From a virus: 64,000 bases of DNA. Positions 42,124 to 50,738 of the stretch are shown here, one piece after another; the stretch's first letter is position 1, and each line of letters starts with the position of its first letter. The DNA is taken from positions 1 through 64,000 of the IMG/VR virus record IMGVR_UViG_3300028597_000010, one strand, 5' to 3'. The notes under the pieces are model-generated. The model was not told where the DNA came from. It did no database searches and saw nothing but the letters and a program-made list of their open reading frames with translations. Made by a program: the position numbers and the translations under genes.

Positions 42124-42763
42124 GATTCACTTCCCCCTTAGGACCGACAACGATACGTTGAATGGTTTTCGAGTAGACGTGCAATAAATGAACGTCCCCG
42201 TTAAATTCCCGGTTAAAGATCTCACGCTTCACTGGGTGCCCTGTATCGTACACACACAGTAAAGAATCCATGTCCTGATCGCCCGGAATACGATCTTCAT
42301 CTTCCAGATCGTCGAAGTCATCATCATCGATGTCGTCGCCGTCCCAGAACTCATCATTGTTCTCAGCCAACTCGCGCTCATCTGCTGCACGATCTTCCTT
42401 GTCGACTTCCAATCTCCTTTGATGCTGAGGCATTTCCCAGCACGTGTTGCAGATGGTCTTTTGAAACTTTATCCGAGGAAGTTCGTCCACCGAATAAGGA
42501 ATATAACTTCTCGTTTCATTGCGGGGTAAGTCCATCCCGCAGTCATCACAATCGACCAGCTCAGTTACACGATCTACGAGGAACTTCTCGTAGCACTCTT
42601 TGCACATCAGATAAACTTCGCTACCGAAGCTATCGCACTCAGACGACTGACCGTAAGCTTGGTCACCATCCGTCAAGTGTTCGCAGTTACCGCCTTCACA
42701 AGCATTACCATCGCGAATAAAGCCGACGTGCTTAGAAGTTGTACCATGCACAAACCAATTCAT
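42116..42763 (-). CDS. Cysteine-rich probable zinc protein with acidic linker
   Basis: A 215-residue protein started at 42763 (MNWFVHG). Nine Cys residues lie in the first 112 residues, including CKEC, CDDC and CNTC pairs, which fit two zinc-binding knuckles. Residues 130-165 are very acidic (DGDDIDDDDFDDLEDEDR). The C-terminus holds VYSKTIQRIVVG, almost repeated in the neighbouring 61-residue product. It may bind nucleic acid or a protein partner. Confidence 0.75.
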   Translation of the reverse strand: MNWFVHGTTSKHVGFIRDGNACEGGNCEHLTDGDQAYGQSSECDSFGSEVYLMCKECYEKFLVDRVTELVDCDDCGMDLPRNETRSYIPYSVDELPRIKFQKTICNTCWEMPQHQRRLEVDKEDRAADERELAENNDEFWDGDDIDDDDFDDLEDEDRIPGDQDMDSLLCVYDTGHPVKREIFNREFNGDVHLLHVYSKTIQRIVVGPKGEVNHG

Positions 42764-42764
42764 A

Positions 42765-42950
42765 TTACTTACCCCGGTGCGATAAAAGAGGGTCGTTACG
42801 ACCATGTACGCAAATCATTTGAATGGTCTTGGAATAACGATCGACGAAACCAAACTCTTGCAGATCGTAGTTGCCACGCTGGTAAACACACTGAGGCACA
42901 ATTCTGACCTTGTGATCCCCATGCACATTAACAGTACGAAGCCATCCCAT
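42765..42950 (-). CDS. Small protein sharing a motif with its neighbour
   Basis: A 61-residue basic protein. The ATG (42950) overlaps the stop of the upstream gene as TGATG. Its YSKTIQMICVHG matches the C-terminal YSKTIQRIVVG of the next gene downstream, which supports it as real and suggests a duplicated small domain. Confidence 0.65.
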   Translation of the reverse strand: MGWLRTVNVHGDHKVRIVPQCVYQRGNYDLQEFGFVDRYSKTIQMICVHGRNDPLLSHRGK

Positions 42951-43372
42951 CACGCACCCCCTTTACCCTTTGGAGTTTTACCGAAGTAAGCCTTGGTCCT
43001 TCCAAACAACCGCGCCCACGCCCGTGTAACTGTACCAGACGGGTGACTAGTAACATCACTCGACGACTTAAGCGGGTTGTTCTTATAACCACCCACCTCC
43101 ATCTCCGGCACCTGAGGAATCAAATCTTCAGGCGAAGGCTTAAACAGATCAGCTCGCTTACCCACCACACGAACCAGAAACTTCTGCTCATCGTCGTTCA
43201 GGGTTTTAGAGTAAGCATTGATCTCTGCTTCAGTCTCGTCGTCCACCGAAACAAACTTACTGGCAAGACTGTCACCGAACCCATTGCTGTTCTTGACCAT
43301 GATGATGCCAGGTACAAGGCGTTCTTCCAGTTGCAGCTTCTGGAGAAACAAGAACACAGTTTGTTGGCTCAT
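42950..43372 (-). CDS. Hypothetical early protein
   Basis: A 140-residue protein. Helical, leucine-rich start, acidic middle (DDETEAEIN) and a basic Gly/Lys tail (FGKTPKGKGGA). ATGA overlap with the upstream gene. Unknown. Confidence 0.7.
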   Translation of the reverse strand: MSQQTVFLFLQKLQLEERLVPGIIMVKNSNGFGDSLASKFVSVDDETEAEINAYSKTLNDDEQKFLVRVVGKRADLFKPSPEDLIPQVPEMEVGGYKNNPLKSSSDVTSHPSGTVTRAWARLFGRTKAYFGKTPKGKGGA

Positions 43373-43821
43373 TGCAGACGCTCCGGCGCAGGGTGAGTTG
43401 GCTTCTTGACAGGGGCGGTGCTCATTGGACTGATGACACCGAGGGAACCGATGTCATCAACACTCCGCCGTCGCATTGGGTGCATGGTGGTAGACAAAGA
43501 CACACCGGTAGGGTAGGTCTTCGCAACAGGGGTCTCTTCCATCAGCGCCTGCAGAATATCACCCCTGCGTTCTGGGTGACGTTCAAGCGCATCACCCAAA
43601 GCACCCATTATGAACACGCCAATGGGGTTATCTACTTCTTCTCGCTGGAATGGCTTCTGCTCACGCACCGCTTTGATAATCTCCATGCACAGTGCGTGGT
43701 CAGTGCGATGGTTAGCGAGGATGGGCTCCAGAATCAACTTGCCCAGTGCATCGATTTCTTTCAGTACAGCGGCAATCTCTGCATCAACAGCTTCTTGCAT
43801 TTCAGCGGGTGACTTCTGCAT
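43369..43821 (-). CDS. Hypothetical early protein
   Basis: A 150-residue protein with an acidic helical N-terminal half and a disordered-looking Pro/Ser/Thr-rich C-terminal third. ATG follows GAGGAAACTGTT, a variant of the shared leader. Unknown. Confidence 0.7.
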   Translation of the reverse strand: MQKSPAEMQEAVDAEIAAVLKEIDALGKLILEPILANHRTDHALCMEIIKAVREQKPFQREEVDNPIGVFIMGALGDALERHPERRGDILQALMEETPVAKTYPTGVSLSTTMHPMRRRSVDDIGSLGVISPMSTAPVKKPTHPAPERLQ

Positions 43822-43849
43822 AACAGTTTCCTCAAAGACAATAACGTAG

Positions 43850-44317
43850 TTAGAAGCTGTAAACTGGAAGAGTGTTGTTCACCCTTCTGACATCTACAGC
43901 TCGGCTTGTATCACGTACCTTCATCTGTTTCGTGGCGGGTACTTCAAAAGAACACCCAGAGAAAACAGACTTATCTTCGAACATGTCGTCACTGTCGTGA
44001 CGCAGACGACTGATACCGATCTCTTCCTGATCCTGCTCGTTGATGTAGAGGTACAGGACCTTGTCATCATCTTGCTGGAAGTAAGTGATCGCCAAACCTT
44101 CTAGGTCAACCTTACTAGGATCACCCATGACGTAAACATCAGCACCGACAATGACTTTATCATCTTCGATGTTAAACGAGGTTACGCGTTTGGTCATCTT
44201 CATTGGCTGGCCGTCTGCGCTAAGATCGGTATGACCGAACTCGGTACACTGCATGGTTTTAGCCATAGCAGACAACGATACCAGGGACAACAGCAACAAC
44301 ATCACAAACTTACGCAT
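43850..44317 (-). CDS. Exported protein with signal peptide
   Basis: A 155-residue protein. Residues 1-19 form a clear signal peptide: MRK, then hydrophobic LLLLSLVSLSA, then AMA before the likely cut. The mature part is acidic and beta-rich with two Cys (Cys24 and Cys near 120), which could form a disulfide in the periplasm. A phage protein sent to the periplasm early could alter the envelope or block superinfection; that is inference. Confidence 0.75.
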   Translation of the reverse strand: MRKFVMLLLLSLVSLSAMAKTMQCTEFGHTDLSADGQPMKMTKRVTSFNIEDDKVIVGADVYVMGDPSKVDLEGLAITYFQQDDDKVLYLYINEQDQEEIGISRLRHDSDDMFEDKSVFSGCSFEVPATKQMKVRDTSRAVDVRRVNNTLPVYSF

Positions 44318-44872
44318 TTAAGCTGCTCCTTGCAGAATGGTGGCGAGAGAGGTGTTCTTGATGTCCGCCAAGTGCGCGTTAAACGCATTGATGATGGAAT
44401 CAATCTTGATGTTAAACGAACGGAATGCGACGGCCTGTTTGTAGTCCATTGCAATTTCCAAGTCGTGCAGGCCTTCACCAAAGATCTTGAAGGAAATACC
44501 CTTACTGTTACGCACCGCATGAAACATCAGCGGGTGTTCTTCGCACAGTACCTGATTGAAGATATCGTCAGGTGCTGCAAGGTCACCATTACTGTGACGC
44601 ACATCGGCTGCCCAAGTTTTCAAGGCAGTCATGATCGAAACGATCTCACCAATACTTTCTTGGTATTCACGCAGATCCTTGGTAATGTTCTTGAACGTGT
44701 TGCCAACAGCCTTGATGCTGATACCGCGCAGCAACTTACCGCTGTAGCCGAAGTCAATCGAGCAGCGGAAGAGGATGTCATCATTCTTACTGCGGACACC
44801 AGTCGACTCAATAACTACGTTACGTTGAGGAAAGGCATTGGACAGTGTACGATTACGAAAAAGACTAGCCAT
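44318..44872 (-). CDS. Hypothetical early protein
   Basis: A 184-residue alpha/beta protein started at 44872 behind TGGAG. It lies 1 nt before the exported-protein gene. No motif recognised. Confidence 0.7.
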   Translation of the reverse strand: MASLFRNRTLSNAFPQRNVVIESTGVRSKNDDILFRCSIDFGYSGKLLRGISIKAVGNTFKNITKDLREYQESIGEIVSIMTALKTWAADVRHSNGDLAAPDDIFNQVLCEEHPLMFHAVRNSKGISFKIFGEGLHDLEIAMDYKQAVAFRSFNIKIDSIINAFNAHLADIKNTSLATILQGAA

Positions 44873-44891
44873 GATCATTACTCCAGTAATT

Positions 44892-44912
44892 CGGGGAATC
44901 GAGTGTTCCCCG
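44892..44912 (-). terminator. Weak intercistronic hairpin
   Basis: CGGGGAA/TTCCCCG stem with loop TCGAGTG, between 44941-45249 and 44318-44872. No T run follows. Confidence 0.4.
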
Positions 44913-44940
44913 GTAAGTGGTTTACAACAAGAAGGCGAAG

Positions 44941-45249
44941 TTAGACCCCGCCGTGCAACTTGTACGAGATACCATCGAGCTCTTCGAGAGTGAAGTGCCC
45001 GTCAAGCATGATGCCCGGGTTGAGTACGATGGAATGTTCCCCACCAATACCAACCCGGATGCCAACCGCTTCATCTACCTGCGATGCCGAAGCAAACAGG
45101 AAGTGAGGACGTTCAGCATGTTCAACACGAACCAGACCTCGAACATTGTTATCTGCAAGAGCGTTAGCAACCAACTTGAAGATGTGTTGTCCAAGCTCTT
45201 TATCAAGTCCAGTAATAGTAATCACCGGACCGTGTTCTTTTGAAGGCAT
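44941..45249 (-). CDS. Small early protein
   Basis: A 102-residue alpha/beta protein behind a strong AGAGGAG site. No known motif. It lies between the 548-residue gene and a weak hairpin. Confidence 0.7.
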   Translation of the reverse strand: MPSKEHGPVITITGLDKELGQHIFKLVANALADNNVRGLVRVEHAERPHFLFASASQVDEAVGIRVGIGGEHSIVLNPGIMLDGHFTLEELDGISYKLHGGV

Positions 45250-45283
45250 GCCGAAACTCCTCTAATTGAAACGGTTGAAAGTG

Positions 45284-46930
45284 TTACGATTCGCGGTTAA
45301 GGCGATCGCTTGCAACGTTACAGAAATCAGCGGTAGAGAAGTGACCGTACAGCTTCGCTTCTTCACCGGTGATATTGCGCTGCATGACACGAGTAAACAA
45401 CTCACTGAACTCGCGGTCATTCAGATCACGCAACACAGAAAGGTTCTTCTGTGCAACGCCACCAGCACCATTTTGTTCGGAAGCAAAGAACACCGGCAAC
45501 GGATTGCCGAGAATGTCATGTGTACTGTTGAACATACCTTCCTGGAGGAATGGGAAGAAGGCCGTCCGCGAAGCTTCTGGATTAGGCTCCTGGGTAGGAA
45601 CAATCTTGCCAGCTTTGGACAGATGCTTACAGAGCTCGTTAAGCACAAACAGCCGCTTGATTAAATCCGGTTCAGTATCGAAACCCAAAGCAACACGGAT
45701 ATCATCTTCAGGTACGTCAACAACCTCCCGAACCTTCTTCACCATGAAGCTTTGCGTGACCGACGCGTGTTCCAATCCCAGTGCCATGTAGACGCCCAGT
45801 ACTTGCCGCGACCAGCTCAAATGAGCTCTGCGGTGGGAGTACTCTTCGCCAGGGCCGAACCGGTTTAGTTGACGTTCGGCACGAGCAACATTTGGAACGA
45901 CCACGTGGTCCGAAGCGAAAAGCTTTCCAGAGTCACCTTTCAGCTCGGTGTTCCTGACCAGATACACCAGTGCTTCGAGTTCTTCAGCAGTCATGTAACC
46001 GTTGACGTGGAAGAAGAGGCACCGTTCTTCTTTCGAAAGATGAAAAGGAACCGAAATACCGGCCATATCGAAGGTTGCCTTGGCCGCTTCGAGCGCACGG
46101 TTCTCGTTTACCGCGAACGGATGGGACGAGACTTTGTTGCCACCAGTGTCGGTGTACGTCACTTCAGCAGCACGACGACCGAGGTGAACGATCTCCGCCA
46201 CCGGTTTGTCGTAAGCACCCGGTTCTGGCATTTGGTCATCAGGAATGACTTCACAGACCACACCGCGGGCACCGTGCATGTCGGTCAGGATGTAGCGTTG
46301 AGTAGGAACAACTGTTACCCCCGACAACTTCTCGTAAGCCGCTACGAGCTCACGCAGATTACTCATCGCTTCCGTGTAAGTCTGGGACCACTCGGTAAGT
46401 GTGTAGTTACCCAGATGCATGTAAACACACAGACCCTTGTGGATCAGACGCTCATCAACACCCAGCTTTGCCAGTTCCTTGCCGGCTTTGCGAGCCCCGA
46501 CGTTGCTGGTAAAGCCTTTGTCAGTACCCATCGCAGTGCACAACCCGCTGAACAGGTTTTCGTACTCGGTCATCAGACGACGTTCCTGCTTGGCGACCTT
46601 GGCAGCGATGTCGTAAGGAATATCGACCTCAGGGTAGTTGCCTTCCAGTACCGCCACACGACGAGCCAACCAGCGCATACGTTCTTTGGTTGCAGTCATG
46701 AAAGCAATCTTCGGATGGTGACCTTCAGCCCTGCCCAGCAGAATGTCGTGTTCTTCACCGAGGGGACGGTTGTAGTACATGAACGCATAGTTGGCCAGCG
46801 TGTCATCGCTCATGTCGGAGCAAGGCAAATCTTCACGCGGCCGTTGCAGGTAGTGAGCAAAGGAATCCTTCTCACCTTTAACCAGCCACTCCATGGACGG
46901 TGCTGCTACAAACTTCTTATCGTTACTCAT
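45284..46930 (-). CDS. Large early protein of unknown function
   Basis: A 548-residue soluble protein, one of the two largest unknown early products here. The ATG at 46930 overlaps the previous stop as TAATG and follows AAGGAAG; earlier in-frame starts would be antisense to nothing but cover the membrane gene. It is mixed alpha/beta with no P-loop, zinc or nuclease motif seen. Size, solubility and early position make it a candidate for a major infection-stage protein. Confidence 0.75.
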   Translation of the reverse strand: MSNDKKFVAAPSMEWLVKGEKDSFAHYLQRPREDLPCSDMSDDTLANYAFMYYNRPLGEEHDILLGRAEGHHPKIAFMTATKERMRWLARRVAVLEGNYPEVDIPYDIAAKVAKQERRLMTEYENLFSGLCTAMGTDKGFTSNVGARKAGKELAKLGVDERLIHKGLCVYMHLGNYTLTEWSQTYTEAMSNLRELVAAYEKLSGVTVVPTQRYILTDMHGARGVVCEVIPDDQMPEPGAYDKPVAEIVHLGRRAAEVTYTDTGGNKVSSHPFAVNENRALEAAKATFDMAGISVPFHLSKEERCLFFHVNGYMTAEELEALVYLVRNTELKGDSGKLFASDHVVVPNVARAERQLNRFGPGEEYSHRRAHLSWSRQVLGVYMALGLEHASVTQSFMVKKVREVVDVPEDDIRVALGFDTEPDLIKRLFVLNELCKHLSKAGKIVPTQEPNPEASRTAFFPFLQEGMFNSTHDILGNPLPVFFASEQNGAGGVAQKNLSVLRDLNDREFSELFTRVMQRNITGEEAKLYGHFSTADFCNVASDRLNRES

Positions 46931-47169
46931 TAACGTGCTTCCTTGTGTAGTGAAACGAGAGTAGAATCGACGAAAACAATTGTTGGAACTTGCTTGATGA
47001 ACAAACCTACGTTCAACAGTACAGCCAGCAAGAGTACCCATTCCCAAACTGCTTGAGATTTAACCCAGCCCTTGGCAAAACTGTAAGGGGCGTTTGCAAA
47101 CACACCCAATCCAAGAACTGCGAAAATCATCGGTAAAGCGCTCATTGCTGCCCACATGTCAAATTTCAT
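46930..47169 (-). CDS. Small two-helix membrane protein
   Basis: A 79-residue protein with helices at about 8-28 (ALPMIFAVLGLGVFANA) and 42-62 (VWEWVLLLAVLLNVGLFI). First gene after an early promoter 35 nt upstream, coupled to the 548-residue gene by TAATG. Confidence 0.75.
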   Translation of the reverse strand: MKFDMWAAMSALPMIFAVLGLGVFANAPYSFAKGWVKSQAVWEWVLLLAVLLNVGLFIKQVPTIVFVDSTLVSLHKEAR

Positions 47170-47203
47170 CCTTATGAATTAGTGCTATTACTATTCTACC
47201 CAA

Positions 47204-47211
47204 GTAATATA
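47204..47211 (-). promoter_or_regulatory. phiKZ-type early promoter (TATATTAC)
   Basis: The minus strand reads AGACCTATATTACTTGGGTAG, 35 nt upstream of the 46930-47169 ATG. Confidence 0.75.
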
Positions 47212-47231
47212 GGTCTAAGATCCAATGTATC

Positions 47232-47714
47232 TTAAATCGCAGTGCGGCTAGGTAGTGTACCTTTATTGAACATGCTGCCGAGTTCAAACTCGAAGCCTAC
47301 TCGTTTGTAGAACTCCATAGCCCGAAGGTTACCGACAAAGCACTGAACTTGAACAGGTATGTTACCAAGGTTAACTTGGAACACCCTGATGAGTCTTTCT
47401 CCCACGCCACTTGAGCGGACCTCAGGAGACACGTACAACCCCGCTATCTCGTAAGGCTGGCCCTTGTCTACAAACAACAGCCCAACCGGCTCCTTGAATG
47501 CATTAAAGGCTACCAGCCCGTAGTCTAGTGTTGTGTTAACAAACTCTTCCACCAACCCCTTCATTTGAGTGTCAGTGAGATTGACATGTTCTTTGGCAAG
47601 GTCTGCTTCAAAACGAATCAGACTTTCGTACAGGTTAGCGACGATAGCTCGTTCAGGATCTACCATCGTGTCCGCTTTAAACTTCCGCATTATAACAGGT
47701 GTCTTCAGTTTCAT
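47232..47714 (-). CDS. GNAT-family N-acetyltransferase
   Basis: A 160-residue protein, normal length for GNAT enzymes. The acetyl-CoA pyrophosphate loop is IAGLYVSPEVRSSGVGERLI (about 90-110), with R-S-S-G-V-G matching R/Q-x-x-G-x-G/A. Motif B is VQCFVGNLRAMEFYKRVGF (about 126-145), with the usual N-x-x-A-x-x-F/L-Y. GNAT enzymes transfer acetyl groups to amines; phages use them against host proteins or toxins, but the target here is unknown. Start at 47714 behind TGGAGTTG. Confidence 0.85.
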   Translation of the reverse strand: MKLKTPVIMRKFKADTMVDPERAIVANLYESLIRFEADLAKEHVNLTDTQMKGLVEEFVNTTLDYGLVAFNAFKEPVGLLFVDKGQPYEIAGLYVSPEVRSSGVGERLIRVFQVNLGNIPVQVQCFVGNLRAMEFYKRVGFEFELGSMFNKGTLPSRTAI

Positions 47715-47744
47715 GTACAACTCCATTAACCTGTCAGCCGAACA

Positions 47745-47778
47745 TAACAGCCCAGATGCATAAACGTCCGGGCTGTTA
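47745..47778 (-). terminator. Hairpin upstream of the acetyltransferase gene
   Basis: TAACAGCCC/GGGCTGTTA with an inner GATG/CGTC pairing, in the 160-nt gap between 47714 and 47875. It may terminate or stabilise the upstream transcript end. Confidence 0.5.
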
Positions 47779-47823
47779 GTAATAAATAGGCGGTGCAGTT
47801 ACAAATTAGAAAGCATAATAGAC

Positions 47824-47861
47824 CCTAACCCACAAGAACCCTAAGGCTCCTGTGGGTTAGG
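47824..47861 (-). terminator. Terminator after exported-protein gene
   Basis: CCTAACCCACA pairs with TGTGGGTTAGG right after the stop at 47875. Confidence 0.7.
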
Positions 47862-47874
47862 AATCTACTTGCAG

Positions 47875-48351
47875 TTATTGCGTACGACGACACTGACCCA
47901 GAACGGTGAGGTTCTCGATAGGCGCATTACGCGGACGGTCTTCCGGGTCTTGCTCATCAGCAAAAGTGTAGATCGTGAAATAGAGCGCACCCGGTACATC
48001 GTTACGCAGAGACAGGATAGTTCTGCTATCAGAGCCGAAGTTGTTGAACGGACCTGTCAGCTCGCTACTGAGGAACATCTTCTCTTTGAAGGCACCCCCA
48101 GCTTCAATCGTGAAGCCTTTGCTATCTTCCCGCACCGTAGTAATTGAGTACTTCGGTTTGTTATCCGTGAGTTTACCATCAGACTGCACGGAGTTCTTGG
48201 TGAAAGCCTCGCACTTGTACGTCCGCTCTTTCGAGTTGACGTCATAGTTGGGACTGGTTACATTTGTATTCGCGGCTGCGAACATCGGAGAAACAACAAA
48301 CAAGATCACAATCATTGTGATCAGACCAAAACCAATCTTCTTGATATTCAT
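47875..48351 (-). CDS. Exported or membrane-anchored protein
   Basis: A 158-residue protein. Residues 1-26 form a signal peptide or anchor: MNIKK, then hydrophobic FGLITMIVILFVVSP, then MFAAA. The mature region is beta-rich with two Cys (Cys47 and Cys near 154). The layout is close to the exported protein at 43850-44317 (Cys near each end of the mature chain), so the two may share a fold. A periplasmic role is inferred. Confidence 0.75.
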   Translation of the reverse strand: MNIKKIGFGLITMIVILFVVSPMFAAANTNVTSPNYDVNSKERTYKCEAFTKNSVQSDGKLTDNKPKYSITTVREDSKGFTIEAGGAFKEKMFLSSELTGPFNNFGSDSRTILSLRNDVPGALYFTIYTFADEQDPEDRPRNAPIENLTVLGQCRRTQ

Positions 48352-48406
48352 CTACAAACTCCTAATGTTGTTTTGTGTTTTGTCCGTAACATGCCGCCAA
48401 TAACGC

Positions 48407-49201
48407 TTACAAGCAAAAGTAGTAAGTGCTATTGGTTTCTTCGTTGACCGCTTTCAACAACTTGCCCGAGTAATCCATGGTCAGTGGAAACGTCAGTTTG
48501 AACTTGGTGGTCGGTGCCTCTACTTGAACCCGGCGGTACAGATCCGGTTCCTTGTACAGCTCCAGACGCTGGATGGTATCGATCGGAGAGATCATCCCAC
48601 CTGGGATACGTTGCAGCCCGAACAACCCATTGATTTGTGTTTGGGTGACCGGGTTCAGCACATAGCCCAGGAACTTCTTGTCTTGCGTTCTGAGCCACAC
48701 ACCCTTCAAACCGATGTAGTCGGTCTGTGGGGTACCGATGTACGTTTCTACGCCCTTAGGAAGCTTCTCCAACACGGCATAGAACGACAACAACCACTCA
48801 GCGAAACCTTTAACCTGCGCGAAGGAATAACCAGCGGCGTGTGCAAAGGCCAACGGTGCCAAAGTAACTCTCTGGCAGATGAGATCTTCGAACTCGACCA
48901 TCGGGTAAACCGCCAGCAGGTCCTTCATGATCTCGGGGCTGTAGGCGGCCAGTTCGATACGGCTAGCCAGACGATCGTCACCACAGAAGTCGAGCAGGGT
49001 CTTGACGGTGAAGTCAACTTCCTTCTTCTTCTCACCACGTTCTGCAACCGTGCTGTTCGCCATACGGGAAACAGTCCAGATGTGTTTGATGACCTTCTCA
49101 ACGTCGGTCAGTTCACGCGACTGGTAATGCTCCATGGCTGCAAGCCCACGAGCTTCGGTTGCGGTAATGTAAAGCTTAACTGGATTCTTGACCTGGTCCA
49201 C
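48407..49201 (-). CDS. Hypothetical early protein
   Basis: A 264-residue protein, first gene below an early promoter. The N-terminal half is helical (TATEARGLAAMEHYQSR, LTDVEKVIKHIWTVSR) and the C-terminal half beta-rich. No motif recognised. Confidence 0.75.
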   Translation of the reverse strand: MDQVKNPVKLYITATEARGLAAMEHYQSRELTDVEKVIKHIWTVSRMANSTVAERGEKKKEVDFTVKTLLDFCGDDRLASRIELAAYSPEIMKDLLAVYPMVEFEDLICQRVTLAPLAFAHAAGYSFAQVKGFAEWLLSFYAVLEKLPKGVETYIGTPQTDYIGLKGVWLRTQDKKFLGYVLNPVTQTQINGLFGLQRIPGGMISPIDTIQRLELYKEPDLYRRVQVEAPTTKFKLTFPLTMDYSGKLLKAVNEETNSTYYFCL

Positions 49202-49253
49202 AGTTGTATCCTTTTAGAAACGTGTAAGAAAGAGTGTTATTACAACTACCCGG

Positions 49254-49261
49254 GTAATATA
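49254..49261 (-). promoter_or_regulatory. phiKZ-type early promoter (TATATTAC)
   Basis: The minus strand reads CACATCTATATTACCCGGGTAG, 53 nt upstream of the 48407-49201 ATG. Confidence 0.75.
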
Positions 49262-49281
49262 GATGTGAAGCAAACTACAAC

Positions 49282-49539
49282 TTAATCTGGATCTTCAGAG
49301 CTGGTCCGGCTGAGCAACTCAAGAACTACCAAATCATGGTCGAGCACATTGAGCTCGAACCAGCTCTGATTGCCGGCGGCGTCAAGGTAGCCATGTGCAA
49401 GCATGGTGATGCCACCTTTGGTATCGTGAACAGTCGTAAACAGTGCCGAGGCAATCCCCGCCAGACAAGTATTCCCGCGAGTCTCTAACCACGCACTTAC
49501 TTTGTTTCGGCGGTCTATTTCTTCTTTGTTAGCGGACAT
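49282..49539 (-). CDS. Small early protein
   Basis: An 85-residue protein started at 49539 behind TAAGGAGATAACA. Helical start, then a beta hairpin, with an acidic end (TSSEDPD). Unknown. Last of a leftward series running from 54564. Confidence 0.7.
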   Translation of the reverse strand: MSANKEEIDRRNKVSAWLETRGNTCLAGIASALFTTVHDTKGGITMLAHGYLDAAGNQSWFELNVLDHDLVVLELLSRTSSEDPD

Positions 49540-49549
49540 TGTTATCTCC

Positions 49550-50089
49550 TTAACCAGCCCTTGCGTAGTACGGATCGGTGATTTCACCGGTACGTTCTTT
49601 GTAGATCTTGCGTGCAACAGAAAAAGCGTATTCGTCAGGATCTTCTTCATCGAGAGGAGAATCCGACAACAACTTCTCCCGGAACTCGTTGATCTCCTTT
49701 TCGAAAGCTTCGAAAGCTTCCAACGTCATGGACCGGTAGATCTGATCACGCTGACAGGCCCAGTCGGTTCCGGTGTGGTTGAGGAGATAACTACCCACAT
49801 CATCCAGACACAGATCGAGATGGCAGAGCTGACCTTCCTTGAAGAACAGAACGCCCATGGTGGTATCCATAGGACCCGTCCAGTTAGCCAGTTCTTTCTC
49901 GTAGTCGTCCTTCGCCTTACCAGCGAACGGGTGACCGTGCCAAACATCAGGCAAGATCTTGCCGTTCTTGTCGATGTTGAAACCGCCGATACCGAGATCC
50001 CAGCGAACCTGAGTACCCACACCACGAGCAACCTTGGTGCCGTTAAGTTCAACACCATCCAAGAAGTTAATGTTTGTAATCCAACCCAT
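49550..50089 (-). CDS. Hypothetical early protein
   Basis: A 179-residue acidic protein. A Gly-rich beta start (RWDLGIGGFNIDKNGKIL) precedes a charged helical C-terminus (FEKEINEFREKLL). No motif recognised. It starts 3 nt after the 50093-50389 gene. Confidence 0.7.
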   Translation of the reverse strand: MGWITNINFLDGVELNGTKVARGVGTQVRWDLGIGGFNIDKNGKILPDVWHGHPFAGKAKDDYEKELANWTGPMDTTMGVLFFKEGQLCHLDLCLDDVGSYLLNHTGTDWACQRDQIYRSMTLEAFEAFEKEINEFREKLLSDSPLDEEDPDEYAFSVARKIYKERTGEITDPYYARAG

Positions 50090-50092
50090 GTT

Positions 50093-50389
50093 TTACTCCT
50101 CGTTAGCCTTAGCTTTATTACGTCGATTATTACGGTTCTCGCGACGACCCATCTTCATATCGCGAGCCACCTCTACATCAAGATTGTTTTCTTCAACGTA
50201 CGCCTTAAGAATACGCATGCCGGGAAGACTAGTATTACCGTACAGAACACCCTCTTGGCACTCAAGGTACTTAGCGAGGTCACGTTCCCCTAAAGGTGTA
50301 AACTTAACCTTCAGCTTAATAAGTGTGTCCTGGTCGGCAATGACCGGAACCCCGCCAACTAAGGCGCGACCAATACGGTTACTTTTCAT
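50093..50389 (-). CDS. Small basic early protein
   Basis: A 98-residue protein with a strongly basic end (MKMGRRENRNNRRNKAKANE). Possible nucleic-acid binding. It starts 14 nt below the 54-residue gene. Confidence 0.7.
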   Translation of the reverse strand: MKSNRIGRALVGGVPVIADQDTLIKLKVKFTPLGERDLAKYLECQEGVLYGNTSLPGMRILKAYVEENNLDVEVARDMKMGRRENRNNRRNKAKANEE

Positions 50390-50403
50390 GGCTCGGTCCT
50401 TAC

Positions 50404-50568
50404 TTAATACGGCCTTTGAGGGCGACCTTTCTTGGCTCGCTGTTTATAGCCGTGATTTGGAGCAATTTCCTTTACGGCTTTATCCAGTAGCGCTTCTTTC
50501 AGAGCATCGGTCCCGAGAGTAGTCCCGATGCCTATTATCAAGATCTTCTTTTTGGGCTTCTCGTCCAC
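50404..50568 (-). CDS. 54-residue basic protein
   Basis: A small gene with GTG start at 50568 behind AGGGGGTTTT. The product opens with a basic patch (EKPKKK), a hydrophobic stretch ILIIGIGTTLG and a basic tail (QRAKKGRPQRPY). It fits head to tail between two genes of one operon with 8-14 nt gaps, which supports it. Function unknown. Confidence 0.6.
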   Translation of the reverse strand: MDEKPKKKILIIGIGTTLGTDALKEALLDKAVKEIAPNHGYKQRAKKGRPQRPY

Positions 50569-50576
50569 AAAACCCC

Positions 50577-50735
50577 CTACAGGTAAAAACCTTTGTCTTC
50601 CTGAGCCTTTGCAGGATCGTCCAGCGGCACTACGCGACGAGGGCGAGGTTTGCTACGGATACCCGGTGGTTTACGTGCCAGGTGCCACATAGGGTCGGTA
50701 GGCATCGGGATTGCATCTTTCTCTACTGCGTTCAT
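50577..50735 (-). CDS. 52-residue Pro/Arg-rich protein
   Basis: A small gene starting at 50735, 3 nt after the stop of 50739-51257. Residues 18-38 are rich in Arg, Lys and Pro (ARKPPGIRSKPRPRRVVP). Function unknown. Confidence 0.6.
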   Translation of the reverse strand: MNAVEKDAIPMPTDPMWHLARKPPGIRSKPRPRRVVPLDDPAKAQEDKGFYL

Positions 50736-50738
50736 ACG

